Below are positions 55,301 to 64,000 of a stretch of DNA of 64,000 nucleotides, piece after piece (the stretch's first letter is position 1; each line of letters begins with the position of its first letter). A model generated the notes under the pieces. That model made no database searches and had not been told where the DNA came from. It was given only the letters and a program-made list of their open reading frames with translations. This stretch comes from Bifidobacterium eulemuris (GTDB lineage Bacteria > Actinomycetota > Actinomycetes > Actinomycetales > Bifidobacteriaceae): positions 2,604,001 through 2,668,000 of the forward strand of contig NZ_CP062938.1 in the NCBI RefSeq assembly GCF_014898155.1, read 5' to 3'. The translations under genes and the position numbers were made by a program.

Positions 55301-58300
55301 ACGTAACAGGTAACGGCAATTGCTGGAGTTTCTACTCCAGCACTTCATTGAGGAAGATCCTTCTCCCACGTCGAGGCGTAGCCGGTGAAGATTGCTGGAG
55401 TTTCTACTCCAGCACTTCATTGAGGACCGTACAGCGTCGTGGAATGCACGTGCCTTAACGGAAATTGCTGGAGTTTCTACTCCAGCACTTCATTGAGGAC
55501 AAAACTCAATCACACTGACAGGCATGACGCTTGCATTGCTGGAGTTTCTACTCCAGCACTTCATTGAGGACAAAACTCAATCACACTGACAGGCATGACG
55601 CTTGCATTGCTGGAGTTTCTACTCCAGCACTTCATTGAGGACTGTTGGATAAGTTTCTGACGGCGAAGTCGCAGGATTGCTGGAGTTTCTACTCCAGCAC
55701 TTCATTGAGGATAAAATAGGGCATGATCTCACGCATGGTCTGCCCCAAATTGCTGGAGTTTCTACTCCAGCACTTCATTGAGGACATTCGGGCTGGCCGT
55801 AGGGGAGTGGGAGACTGTTATTGCTGGAGTTTCTACTCCAGCACTTCATTGAGGATTCTCTTAGGAGACGGTGATTTCGAATTGGGGTTGGCTATTGCTG
55901 GAGTTTCTACTCCAGCACTTCATTGAGGAGAACGTGCGCATCAGCAGCGTCGAAACCGACGATCCAATTGCTGGAGTTTCTACTCCAGCACTTCATTGAG
56001 GATGGGATGCAGAATCACAAGAGGAAAGAATCCAATACCAGTGCTGGAGTTTCTACTCCAGCACTTCATTGAGGATGGGCGACCCATAGTCCGCAATTAT
56101 GTTTCGCGGCGAATTGCTGGAGTTTCTACTCCAGCACTTCATTGAGGAAATCAGGCGTATTCGCTATTGTCCGTGTGGGATGGAATTGCTGGAGTTTCTA
56201 CTCCAGCACTTCATTGAGGAACTGTTGATCTTGTGCGTGACGGTAAAACGATATTATTGCTGGAGTTTCTACTCCAGCACTTCATTGAGGACGTATCGTC
56301 GGGGAATTCGGACACGTCGACGGTGCCATTGCTGGAGTTTCTACTCCAGCACTTCATTGAGGAGGTATCGATTCCATCACCATCCATTGGTGGGATGACC
56401 ATTGCTGGAGTTTCTACTCCAGCACTTCATTGAGGAACGCAGAATCGCCGCGATCAGTACGCCATCTCGTGGGATTGCTGGAGTTTCTACTCCAGCACTT
56501 CATTGAGGATTGCCCAAGTCCACCGACTTCGTGTGGTTCATGCTATTGCTGGAGTTTCTACTCCAGCACTTCATTGAGGAGAGTAACTGCCGCTCAAATC
56601 GAGGGAACAGAAGCATCATTGCTGGAGTTTCTACTCCAGCACTTCATTGAGGATCGTACTCGAACACGCCCACCGGCGTCAAGACCCGCGATTGCTGGAG
56701 TTTCTACTCCAGCACTTCATTGAGGATTGCGCTACATTCCATAATTCGATTTCGTTTAAAATTGCTGGAGTTTCTACTCCAGCACTTCATTGAGGAGCGA
56801 GCAATGGTGGCGCGACCACATCAAAACCCTGCCATTGCTGGAGTTTCTACTCCAGCACTTCATTGAGGAGTTTTGCAGAAGACATGCGAGAAAATAATTC
56901 GCACAAATTGCTGGAGTTTCTACTCCAGCACTTCATTGAGGATCCGACGTGTTCAGCCCTGTGCTGCCGCAGTCCGAACATTGCTGGAGTTTCTACTCCA
57001 GCACTTCATTGAGGATGGCCATGGCCATCGCCACGGCTCTGTTGAACGCCGATTGCTGGAGTTTCTACTCCAGCACTTCATTGAGGAGTCGAAAATCTGT
57101 TCGCGAAACGCCCGAACATTACCACATTGCTGGAGTTTCTACTCCAGCACTTCATTGAGGACAGATCTCCTGCACGCCGTCGGGGAGGTCTTCGAGATTG
57201 CTGGAGTTTCTACTCCAGCACTTCATTGAGGAGAGGGCGTGTAGCTCGGTGTGTACGACTGCTGGTAGTAATTGCTGGAGTTTCTACTCCAGCACTTCAT
57301 TGAGGAGCTAACCCCTTCCACGTCGCCTTACATGCGAAAATTATTGCTGGAGTTTCTACTCCAGCACTTCATTGAGGAGGAAGCACGGTGCAGAACATCG
57401 CATACAAGTGGCTATTGCTGGAGTTTCTACTCCAGCACTTCATTGAGGAGAGGCCGTCGAGGCGGCGGACACCACCAAAGGCTCAAATTGCTGGAGTTTC
57501 TACTCCAGCACTTCATTGAGGAAATGAGCGGGCGGGCAAATGGGAGACCGACACCAGCATTGCTGGAGTTTCTACTCCAGCACTTCATTGAGGAGGGTTA
57601 AGTGGGTCACAAGCATTGCCCAATAGATAAAGATTGCTGGAGTTTCTACTCCAGCACTTCATTGAGGAACCGTCGACCTTGTGCGCGACGGTAAAACGAT
57701 TCTATTGCTGGAGTTTCTACTCCAGCACTTCATTGAGGAGGTTACACGTGGCGCAACGTCGAGGAGTGAGGCCTAATTGCTGGAGTTTCTACTCCAGCAC
57801 TTCATTGAGGACTGCATATTTGGAAGATCCTGTCCGTGTCGGGATTCATTGCTGGAGTTTCTACTCCAGCACTTCATTGAGGACGGCAGAAGCGCTGCAC
57901 GTTGGTGCATGAGCTGATGCAATTGCTGGAGTTTCTACTCCAGCACTTCATTGAGGATTGAACGTCTGCGTGACGTTCGTGATGTTCCCACCGATTGCTG
58001 GAGTTTCTACTCCAGCACTTCATTGAGGAGATGGATTCACGTCGGGCGCATGCCATGTCAACGAATTGCTGGAGTTTCTACTCCAGCACTTCATTGAGGA
58101 CTGGGCTCGGGTATCTTCGACGCGATAGCCGATCCGATTGCTGGAGTTTCTACTCCAGCACTTCATTGAGGAACAGAGCATCACCGAATTGCGTGGGATT
58201 CTGAATGGCATTGCTGGAGTTTCTACTCCAGCACTTCATTGAGGACAGTACGCACTACGGATTGGAGGACTGCTGACATGGATTGCTGGAGTTTCTACTC

Positions 58301-59042
58301 CAGCACTTCATTGAGGAACGGTGGACATGGTTAGTTTCCTTTCTGTTGGATTTGATTGCTGGAGTTTCTACTCCAGCACTTCATTGAGGAGAGCGCGATT
58401 GGCTCCACATTGTCAGCCGTAGGCGGAGATTGCTGGAGTTTCTACTCCAGCACTTCATTGAGGTGGCATGGGACGGCGCGCAATGACCTCCGCCGCGCCG
58501 TATTGCTGGAGTCTCTACTCCAGCACTTCATTGAGGACTGTCGTGGATACAAGGACACGCGCAAGCAGCCTCGGATTGCTGGAGTTTCTACTCCGGCACT
58601 TCGTTGAGGAACGCACTCGTGCAACTTTCTCACCGTCGTCGCCGACGATTGCCGGAGTCTTTACTCCAGCGCTTCATTGAGGAGCGAGGTCGACGACCTC
58701 GCCGTCGCCCGCGACGGTATTGCTGGAGTCTCTACTTCAGCACTTCGTTGAGGACCGTCCTCGTGGGACTGTCTGCACGCCATGTTCCAAATTGCTGAAG
58801 TCTCTGCTCCAGCACTTCATTGAGGAGTGCATTGCCCTCTCGGATAGGCGCGGCAGACCGGGATTGCTGGAGTCTGTACTCCAGCACTTCATTGAGGAAT
58901 GGGAGCAGGGCTTAGGGGATGATGTGAGATTCAAAATTGCTGGAGTCTCTGCTCTGGCACTTCATTGAGGGCGGGACAACAACGACGGCGGCTGAGGCGG
59001 TATGAAAGTGCTGGAGTTTCCACTCCAGCACTCCATTGATGA
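52346..59042 (+). CRISPR. Type I-G CRISPR array, about 93 repeats
   Basis: Repeats of 36 bp (begin ATTGCTGGAG, perfect arms GCTGGAGT/ACTCCAGC around TTCT, end CACTTCATTGAGGA) with spacers mostly 34-38 bp; I count 93 starts from 52346 to 59007. One spacer is 44 bp (53676-53719). Repeats are nearly invariant to 58393; the last nine or so (58429 onward) accumulate changes in stem and tail, the final one at 59007 reading AGTGCTGGAG...CATTGATGA. One spacer is duplicated in tandem (55500-55534 and 55571-55605), and other spacers recur as close variants. Confidence 0.98.
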
Positions 59043-59070
59043 GGGCCGAACTCCTGATAGCCTAACTGTT

Positions 59071-60294
59071 ATGACACAGTCTCCCGTTCCCGCTGCTGCA
59101 CCGAACTACAACCGTACGATGATCGCCTGTTTCGTGGGCTACATCACTCAGGCGGTGATCAACAACTATATGCCGCTATTGTTCGTCACCTTCGCGGCGA
59201 CGCTGGGCATCGATATGGCGCGCCTGTCCGCGTTGATCACGGTGAATTTCATTACGCAGCTAGTAGTGGATGTGTTGGCCGGGCGGTTTGTGGATAGGAT
59301 CGGTTACAAGCCCTGTATTATCGCGGCGCATGTGTCGGCCGCTGCGGGACTGCTGGTGCTGGGACTGGTGCCAACACGTGTGTCTGACCCATACTGGGCC
59401 ATTCTGGTGGCGATTTTGCTGTATGCCTTGGGCGGCGGACTGATCGAAGTGATGGTCTCGCCGATTGTGGAGGCCTGCCCCTCCGAGCACAAGGCCAAGG
59501 CGATGAGTCTGCTGCATTCGTTCTATTGCTGGGGACAACTGGGCACTGTGGTGATTTCCACACTGTTTCTGTGGGCATTCGGTACGGGAACGTGGCCGAT
59601 GCTGGCTTGCCTGTGGGCGATTGTGCCGCTGGTCGGCATTGTGATGTTCTGGAGCGCGCCGATGCCGCGCATCGTGCCCGAAGGCGTGGCGACGATGCGG
59701 TTGGTCGATTTGGCGGCCAAACCGGTGTTCTATCTGCTGTTCGTGATGATGCTGTGCGCGGGCGCGGCCGAACAGGGCATGAGCCAGTGGGCGAGCACCT
59801 TCGCGGAAACCGGACTGGGCGTGACCAAAGTGGTAGGTGACCTCGCCGGCCCCGCTGCGTTCGCTCTGATGATGGGCCTGTCCCGCACCATCTACGGAAT
59901 ATTGGGGCACAAGCTTAATCTCCGGGCATTCATCGCCGGCAGTTCGATGCTGTGCGTGGCCACCTACCTGACCGCGGCGCTAACGACTTCGCCGGTACTA
60001 GGGCTGGTGGCCTGTGCGCTAACCGGTTTCTCGGTCGGCATTATGTGGCCCGGCACTTTCTCGTTGGGTGCGGATGCGATGCCCGGCGGCGGCACGCTGA
60101 TGTTCGCCCTGTTCGCGGTGGCCGGCGACTTGGGGTGCGCCGGAGGCCCGGCCGTAGTGGGATTCATCGCCGCGGCCAACGGCAACAATCTCAAAGCCGG
60201 GCTACTATTCGGCTCGATTTTCGCTGTGATTCTGCTGGTGTGCGTCCTTATCGTGCGGCGTGCCAGCGTCGCTACTGCGTCTTCACATGACTGA
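59071..60294 (+). CDS. MFS transporter
   Basis: 407-residue major facilitator protein with about 12 hydrophobic segments, GRFVDRIGYKP between segments 2 and 3, and a GLIEVMVSPIVEACPSE motif after segment 4, resembling sugar (fucose/glucose-type) MFS porters. The ATG at 59071 lacks an upstream Shine-Dalgarno and may be leaderless; an ATG at 59002 in frame lies within the last decayed CRISPR repeat and is rejected. Its promoter region is thus made of old array DNA. Substrate unknown. Confidence 0.88.
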   Translation: MTQSPVPAAAPNYNRTMIACFVGYITQAVINNYMPLLFVTFAATLGIDMARLSALITVNFITQLVVDVLAGRFVDRIGYKPCIIAAHVSAAAGLLVLGLVPTRVSDPYWAILVAILLYALGGGLIEVMVSPIVEACPSEHKAKAMSLLHSFYCWGQLGTVVISTLFLWAFGTGTWPMLACLWAIVPLVGIVMFWSAPMPRIVPEGVATMRLVDLAAKPVFYLLFVMMLCAGAAEQGMSQWASTFAETGLGVTKVVGDLAGPAAFALMMGLSRTIYGILGHKLNLRAFIAGSSMLCVATYLTAALTTSPVLGLVACALTGFSVGIMWPGTFSLGADAMPGGGTLMFALFAVAGDLGCAGGPAVVGFIAAANGNNLKAGLLFGSIFAVILLVCVLIVRRASVATASSHD

Positions 60295-60371
60295 ATTTCG
60301 CTTGTTGAAATTCGTAAGGACAGTCACCTGGAAAGTATGAAGGCTTACGGCGGTGGGGTAGGATTGGGGCT

Positions 60372-61109
60372 GTGACGATGATTGAAATCGCAGTGCAGGA
60401 TGTCGAAGGCGCGCGTACCGCCAAAGAAGAAGGTGCCGACCGTATTGAGTTATGCTCGGCGTTGGGTGCCACAGGCGGACTCACGCCAAGTTTCGGACTT
60501 ATCCGGGCCTGCGCCCGCGTGGAGGTGCCCCAAGGCGTGCAGGTGCTCATCCGATCCCGCGCCGGTTCGTTCGTGTTCAGCGATGACGAACGGAACGTGC
60601 AGTTGGATGACGTCCGCGCGGCCGTCGAAGCCGGAGCCTCCGGAGTGGTCGTGGGCGGGCTGACGGACGAAGGCAAGCTGGACGAGCCTTTCGCCGCCGC
60701 GCTCGCCGAAGCGGCCCGTGAGGCGGGGGCTCGTGTCGGTCACGATATCGACATCACCTTCCACCGAGCCTTCGATGTGACCCGTGATCGTTTCGCCGTG
60801 ATGGACGCACTCATCGGCATGGGATACACGCGCATTCTCACTTCGGGTGGTGCCGCAGGCGTGCCCGAAGGATTGGACGCCCTGCGCGAGCTGGTCGATC
60901 ATGCGGCCGGTCGTATTCAAATCCAAGCCGGAGGCGGACTCACGGTCGAATCCATCCCCGAGGCGATGGCCACGGGAGTGGACGCGCTGCATATGTCCGC
61001 CAAACGACTTGTCGTCTCCGAAGGCGGTCCCGGTGGCGGGGGAGCCGCGCCGATAGAGTGCACGGACCGCGACGTCGTGCGCGCGGCCGTCGCCGCGGTG
61101 CGAGTCTGA
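60372..61109 (+). CDS. cutC: CutC family protein
   Basis: 245-residue TIM-barrel protein of the CutC family, once linked to copper homeostasis but of uncertain biochemical role. Family motifs EIAVQDVEGARTA-EGADRIELCSAL-GG-TPS, FHRAFD and ILTSGG are visible. The start is GTG at 60372; an ATG two codons later has better spacing to GGGG and is equally likely. Its last 56 bases recur in decayed form at 61985-62040. It converges on a toxin-antitoxin pair across a terminator. Confidence 0.93.
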   Translation: MTMIEIAVQDVEGARTAKEEGADRIELCSALGATGGLTPSFGLIRACARVEVPQGVQVLIRSRAGSFVFSDDERNVQLDDVRAAVEAGASGVVVGGLTDEGKLDEPFAAALAEAAREAGARVGHDIDITFHRAFDVTRDRFAVMDALIGMGYTRILTSGGAAGVPEGLDALRELVDHAAGRIQIQAGGGLTVESIPEAMATGVDALHMSAKRLVVSEGGPGGGGAAPIECTDRDVVRAAVAAVRV

Positions 61110-61185
61110 GTTCACTGTCGCTCGCGCAGCATAGGTATGTGATATGGCTTGATCTATTTCGCCTTTATGGTGTGGCGAGCGTAAT

Positions 61186-61217
61186 ACTCGGCTAGAGGTC
61201 TTAATCTCCAGCCGAGT
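61186..61217. terminator. Terminator between cutC and the toxin gene
   Basis: ACTCGGCT/AGCCGAGT with inner GAG/CTC pairing and an 8-base loop, followed by CACTTATTT on the plus strand; it lies between convergent genes. Confidence 0.75.
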
Positions 61218-61220
61218 CAC

Positions 61221-61553
61221 TTATTTGTTCGCAGAATCACCGCGCGGCCACTCCACACCGAACCGGCACGCACTCAACTCCGCATGAGAACAGATACGCA
61301 CCATACGCACGAACCCTCGTCCACGCCAGTACAGCACAAGCACGTCATCATCACCCATATGGAACTCAACACACCCGTTGTAACAGCCGCCTGGTTTATT
61401 CAATACATGCGGCCCATACGAATCCGGTACGCAGCCATCAGTTGCCAGAAAATCAGCGACGACATCACGCACTTCACGCGCGTAATCCACACGCCAACGC
61501 GACAAGCGCGCAAGGTCCGCCGAAAACTCCGGCGTGAAACGAACCTCAACCAC
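61221..61553 (-). CDS. RelE/YafQ-like toxin
   Basis: 110-residue protein resembling YafQ-type mRNA interferases of type II TA systems: VRFTPEFSADLARL at the start and VLVLYWRGRGFVRMVRICSHAEL near the end, with the His that YafQ uses for RNA cleavage. The GTG at 61553 overlaps the antitoxin stop by eight bases and has GGGAG nearby. A longer frame exists upstream but lies within the antitoxin gene. Intact by length. Confidence 0.8.
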   Translation of the reverse strand: MVEVRFTPEFSADLARLSRWRVDYAREVRDVVADFLATDGCVPDSYGPHVLNKPGGCYNGCVEFHMGDDDVLVLYWRGRGFVRMVRICSHAELSACRFGVEWPRGDSANK

Positions 61554-61770
61554 GCTCCGCTCCCGATATGATCGTATCCATATACGAACGCGCCTCACTC
61601 GGTGACTTGCAGACGACCTCACCCGGCGCATTATCGAGTGCGTACGCCGGCGTACCCGAATCCGCATAACCACTCACATATGCGCCAAGCAGGCTAATCA
61701 GATCAACCCCGCGTGAACGTGCCAAAGCCTCAGCCTCGGCATAACGCGGCAACGATTCAACAGCAGTCAT
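61546..61770 (-). CDS. RelB/DinJ-like antitoxin
   Basis: 74-residue partner of the toxin, encoded first in the operon as usual. The N-terminus is short and the C-terminal part is acidic and unstructured-looking, able to wrap the toxin; I see no clear ribbon-helix-helix motif by eye. The ATG follows GAGGTGAG. Position, size and the eight-base overlap with the toxin are the main evidence. Confidence 0.65.
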   Translation of the reverse strand: MTAVESLPRYAEAEALARSRGVDLISLLGAYVSGYADSGTPAYALDNAPGEVVCKSPSEARSYMDTIISGAERG

Positions 61771-61984
61771 AACTCACCTCGCTTCCAACTCAAATATTAC
61801 CCGCCCCTCCTTGGAACGGGCCTAATACGCTGCCAGCCCATAAAGAGGCGGACATCGCCAAGAGGCGCGCGCAATCAGCCTAAGCCGACTGCTTTCTTTT
61901 CAACTCACTCCAGATATCTCCTAACAGTTTTCTGGGATTGGCGATAGGGCAAGGCGTGTAAGTGGTTCGGTAGGGTGACTGGGC

Positions 61985-62040
61985 GTGCCGATAGAGCGCA
62001 CGGACCGCGATGTCGTGCGCGCGGCCGTCGTCGTGGTGCG
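61985..62040 (+). pseudogene. Decayed copy of the cutC 3' end
   Basis: 56 bp about 90% identical to 61047-61102, the last codons of cutC. All differences are C/T exchanges, several non-synonymous in the cutC frame, and the stop is lost. The two copies are direct repeats flanking the toxin-antitoxin pair. The rest of 61771-62099 (about 330 bp) shows no other gene. Confidence 0.8.
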
Positions 62041-62099
62041 GCGACGCGGAAGCGAATGGGATTTCGTCCGACCGGCGGTGATATGATAGGCGGCGTTGT

Positions 62100-62390
62100 G
62101 ACGCGATGATCCGTTATCAGCGGGGAGCGCTCGGAAGAACGGCCGCGATCGACGGTGCGAGGAATCGCATGGCGGGAACGGCTTATTAGACCCGACGGGA
62201 CCGGCCCGACATAGCCGGACATGAAGCGGTCGCGCATCATCCGCCAAACACAGGCGGGCGGGCGTGGCAAGCGAGGTGGTACCGCGGTATGCCTCGGTCG
62301 GCACGGCGTCCCGGCGCATGACGGGAGCGCAAGCCGGCCCGTCATCATCGTCCTCGTGAGGAAACCAACGAAGCATCTCACGAGGAGAAC
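62100..62390 (+). ncRNA. T-box leader of ileS (translational type)
   Basis: The leader contains the T-box bulge AGGTGGTACCGCGG at 62274-62287, which pairs with the acceptor end of uncharged tRNA, and an upstream Stem I region starting near 62110 (GATCCGTTATCAGC, GGGGAGC) with Ile ATC codons available as specifier. At its 3' end TCCTCGTGAG (62351-62360) pairs perfectly with CTCACGAGGA (62377-62386) and hides the GAGGAG ribosome site of ileS. Uncharged tRNA-Ile would disrupt this, turning translation on, as in actinobacterial ileS. Confidence 0.9.
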
Positions 62391-62394
62391 AGCG

Positions 62395-64000
62395 GTGAGC
62401 GAGAACACCAACAGTGTGTATCCCAAGGCGGCGGTGAGCGACGAGACCAAGCGCGTCGCGCCGAACCCCAGCTTCCCCAATCTGGAGGAATCCGTCCTCA
62501 AGTATTGGGACCAGGACGACACCTTCAACAAGTCCATCGAACGCAACCCTTCCGGCGACCACAGCCAGAACGAATTCGTCTTCTTCGACGGACCGCCCTT
62601 CGCCAACGGTCTGCCGCACTACGGCCACCTGCTGACCGGCTACGCGAAGGACGTGATCCCGCGCTACCAGACCATGAAGGGCCGCAAGGTCAACCGCGTG
62701 TTCGGCTGGGACACCCACGGCCTGCCCGCCGAGCTGGAGGCGCAGAAGGAGCTCGGCATCGACTCCGTGGACCAGATCCACGAGCTCGGCATCGACAAGT
62801 TCAACGACGCCTGCCGCTCCTCGGTGCTCAAATACACCAACGAATGGCAGGATTACGTGCATCGCCAGGCCCGCTGGGTCGATTTCGAGCACGGATACAA
62901 GACGCTCAACATCCCCTACATGGAGTCCGTGATGTGGGCGTTCAAGCAGCTCTACGACAAGGGTCTGGCCTATAAGGGCTACCGCGTGCTGCCGTACTGC
63001 CCCAAGGACCAGACGCCGCTGAGCGCGCACGAGCTGCGCATGGACGCCGACGTGTACCAGGACCGCCAGGACACCACCGTCTCCGTCGCCGTCAAGCTGC
63101 GCGACGAGGAGGACGCCTACGCCGTCTTCTGGACCACCACGCCCTGGACCGTGCCCACCAACTTCGCCATCGTCGTCGGCGCCGACATCGACTATGTCGA
63201 GGTGCGCCCCACCGAAGGCAAATTCGCCGGCAAGAAGTTTTACCTCGGCAAGCCCCTGCTCGCCTCCTACGCGAAGGAGCTCGGCGAGGACTACGAGATC
63301 GTGCGCGAGCTCAAGGGCGCCGAGATGGAAGGCTGGCGTTACTGGCCGGTGTTCCCGTACTTCGCCGGCGACGATGCGCTCGCCGAAGACGGCACCCCCG
63401 GCCCGAACGCCTATCAGATCTTCACCGCCGACTACGTCGACACCAATGAGGGCACCGGCCTCGTGCACCAGGCGCCCTACGGCGAGGACGATATGAACAC
63501 GCTCAACGCGCACGGCATCAAAAGCGTGGACGTGCTTGACGAAGGCTGCCATTTCAACGCGCTGTGCCCCGACTACGAGGGCCAGTACGTGTTCGACGCG
63601 AACCTGCCGATCCTGCGCAACCTGCGCGCCGGCGACGGTCCGCTCGCCCGCATGGGCGAGGACCAGCGGGCGATCCTCTTCCAGGAGAAGAGCTACGTGC
63701 ACTCCTATCCGCACTGCTGGCGTTGCGCCACCCCGCTGATCTACAAACCGGTCTCCAGCTGGTTCGTCTCCGTGACCAAGATCAAGGACCGTCTGCTCGA
63801 ACTCAACCAGGAGATCAACTGGATTCCGGACAACGTCAAGGACGGCCAGTTCGGCAAGTGGCTCGCCAACGCGCGCGACTGGTCCATCTCCCGCAACCGC
63901 TTCTGGGGCAGCCCGATCCCGGTGTGGGTGAGCGACGATCCGAAGTATCCGCGCGTCGACGTGTACGGTTCGCTGGAGGAGCTCAAGGCCGACTTCGGCG
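62395..64000 (+). CDS. ileS: Isoleucyl-tRNA synthetase, 5' part
   Basis: Class I aminoacyl-tRNA synthetase; 535 codons are seen before the window ends. The HIGH signature appears as HYGH in GPPFANGLPHYGH, followed by MKGRKVNRVFGWDTHGLPAE, the form found in type 2 (eukaryote-like) IleRS, which is naturally insensitive to mupirocin and is standard in bifidobacteria. The editing domain is in progress near the end of the window (WTTTPWTVPTN, TADYVDTNEGTG). The start is GTG at 62395, seven bases after GAGGAG, which is sequestered by the T-box 3' hairpin. Confidence 0.97.
   Translation, partial: MSENTNSVYPKAAVSDETKRVAPNPSFPNLEESVLKYWDQDDTFNKSIERNPSGDHSQNEFVFFDGPPFANGLPHYGHLLTGYAKDVIPRYQTMKGRKVNRVFGWDTHGLPAELEAQKELGIDSVDQIHELGIDKFNDACRSSVLKYTNEWQDYVHRQARWVDFEHGYKTLNIPYMESVMWAFKQLYDKGLAYKGYRVLPYCPKDQTPLSAHELRMDADVYQDRQDTTVSVAVKLRDEEDAYAVFWTTTPWTVPTNFAIVVGADIDYVEVRPTEGKFAGKKFYLGKPLLASYAKELGEDYEIVRELKGAEMEGWRYWPVFPYFAGDDALAEDGTPGPNAYQIFTADYVDTNEGTGLVHQAPYGEDDMNTLNAHGIKSVDVLDEGCHFNALCPDYEGQYVFDANLPILRNLRAGDGPLARMGEDQRAILFQEKSYVHSYPHCWRCATPLIYKPVSSWFVSVTKIKDRLLELNQEINWIPDNVKDGQFGKWLANARDWSISRNRFWGSPIPVWVSDDPKYPRVDVYGSLEELKADFG

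Noticed and set aside
52791..58970. Open frames in the second array (LLEFLLQHFIEE or SSMKCWSRNSSN repeats)
   Set aside because: Translated CRISPR repeats, not proteins.
59002..59070. Alternative N-terminus of the MFS gene beginning in the last CRISPR repeat
   Set aside because: The 23 extra residues are the translated decayed repeat; the next ATG gives a normal MFS N-terminus.
61921..63714. 597-codon minus-strand frame
   Set aside because: Shadow of ileS and its leader; ileS motifs on the plus strand are unambiguous.

Overview
The window looks like a high-GC actinobacterial chromosome, most likely a Bifidobacterium. Supporting signs are the dense set of glycoside hydrolases paired with MFS sugar carriers and LacI/TetR/MerR regulators, a type-2-like IleRS behind an actinobacterial translational T-box, and a MarR plus heterodimeric ABC exporter triad. 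No rRNA or tRNA gene was seen.

Layout. (1) 1-8690: a long CRISPR array with 33-bp type I-C-like repeats, about 92 repeats in the window. It is entered mid-repeat at base 1 and split by an IS21-family element at 430-2991 that landed inside one spacer. The repeats decay toward 8.7 kb, so the leader and the cognate cas genes should lie to the left, outside the window. (2) 8.7-37.5 kb: a carbohydrate-use island with three GH3 enzymes (one with reversed domain order and membrane anchors), one GH1, one GH78 alpha-L-rhamnosidase, one DUF5060-type putative hydrolase, a putative SDR/OFA-transporter/Gfo-Idh pathway operon, six MFS carriers and four local regulators (MerR, LacI, two TetR). Operator-like palindromes suggest small regulons; one motif links two separate GH3 loci. 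(3) 37.5-42.4 kb: a REP-like hairpin region, then marR and two ABC exporter genes with overlapping start/stop codons. (4) 42.4-59.05 kb: a complete type I-G (formerly I-U) CRISPR-Cas locus of the Geobacter GSU0051-0058 kind (cas7/csb1, csb2, cas3 with a C-terminal HD domain, csb3, cas4-cas1 fusion, cas2) followed by about 93 repeats of 36 bp. Third codon positions here are visibly more AT-rich than in the sugar island, which suggests separate acquisition. (5) 59.07-64 kb: an MFS gene whose upstream region is made of decayed CRISPR units, cutC, a RelB/YafQ-like toxin-antitoxin pair lying between cutC and a decayed copy of the cutC 3' end, and ileS (cut by the window edge).

The most interesting candidate is in the 555-bp gap before cas7. 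An 18-codon hydrophobic ORF with a strong Shine-Dalgarno is followed by two degenerate copies of the type I-G repeat separated by 34 bp, the length of a spacer. This is the architecture of CreTA/CreR modules (crRNA-like guides that repress a toxin or the cas operon). The architecture is visible in the sequence; the function is inference.
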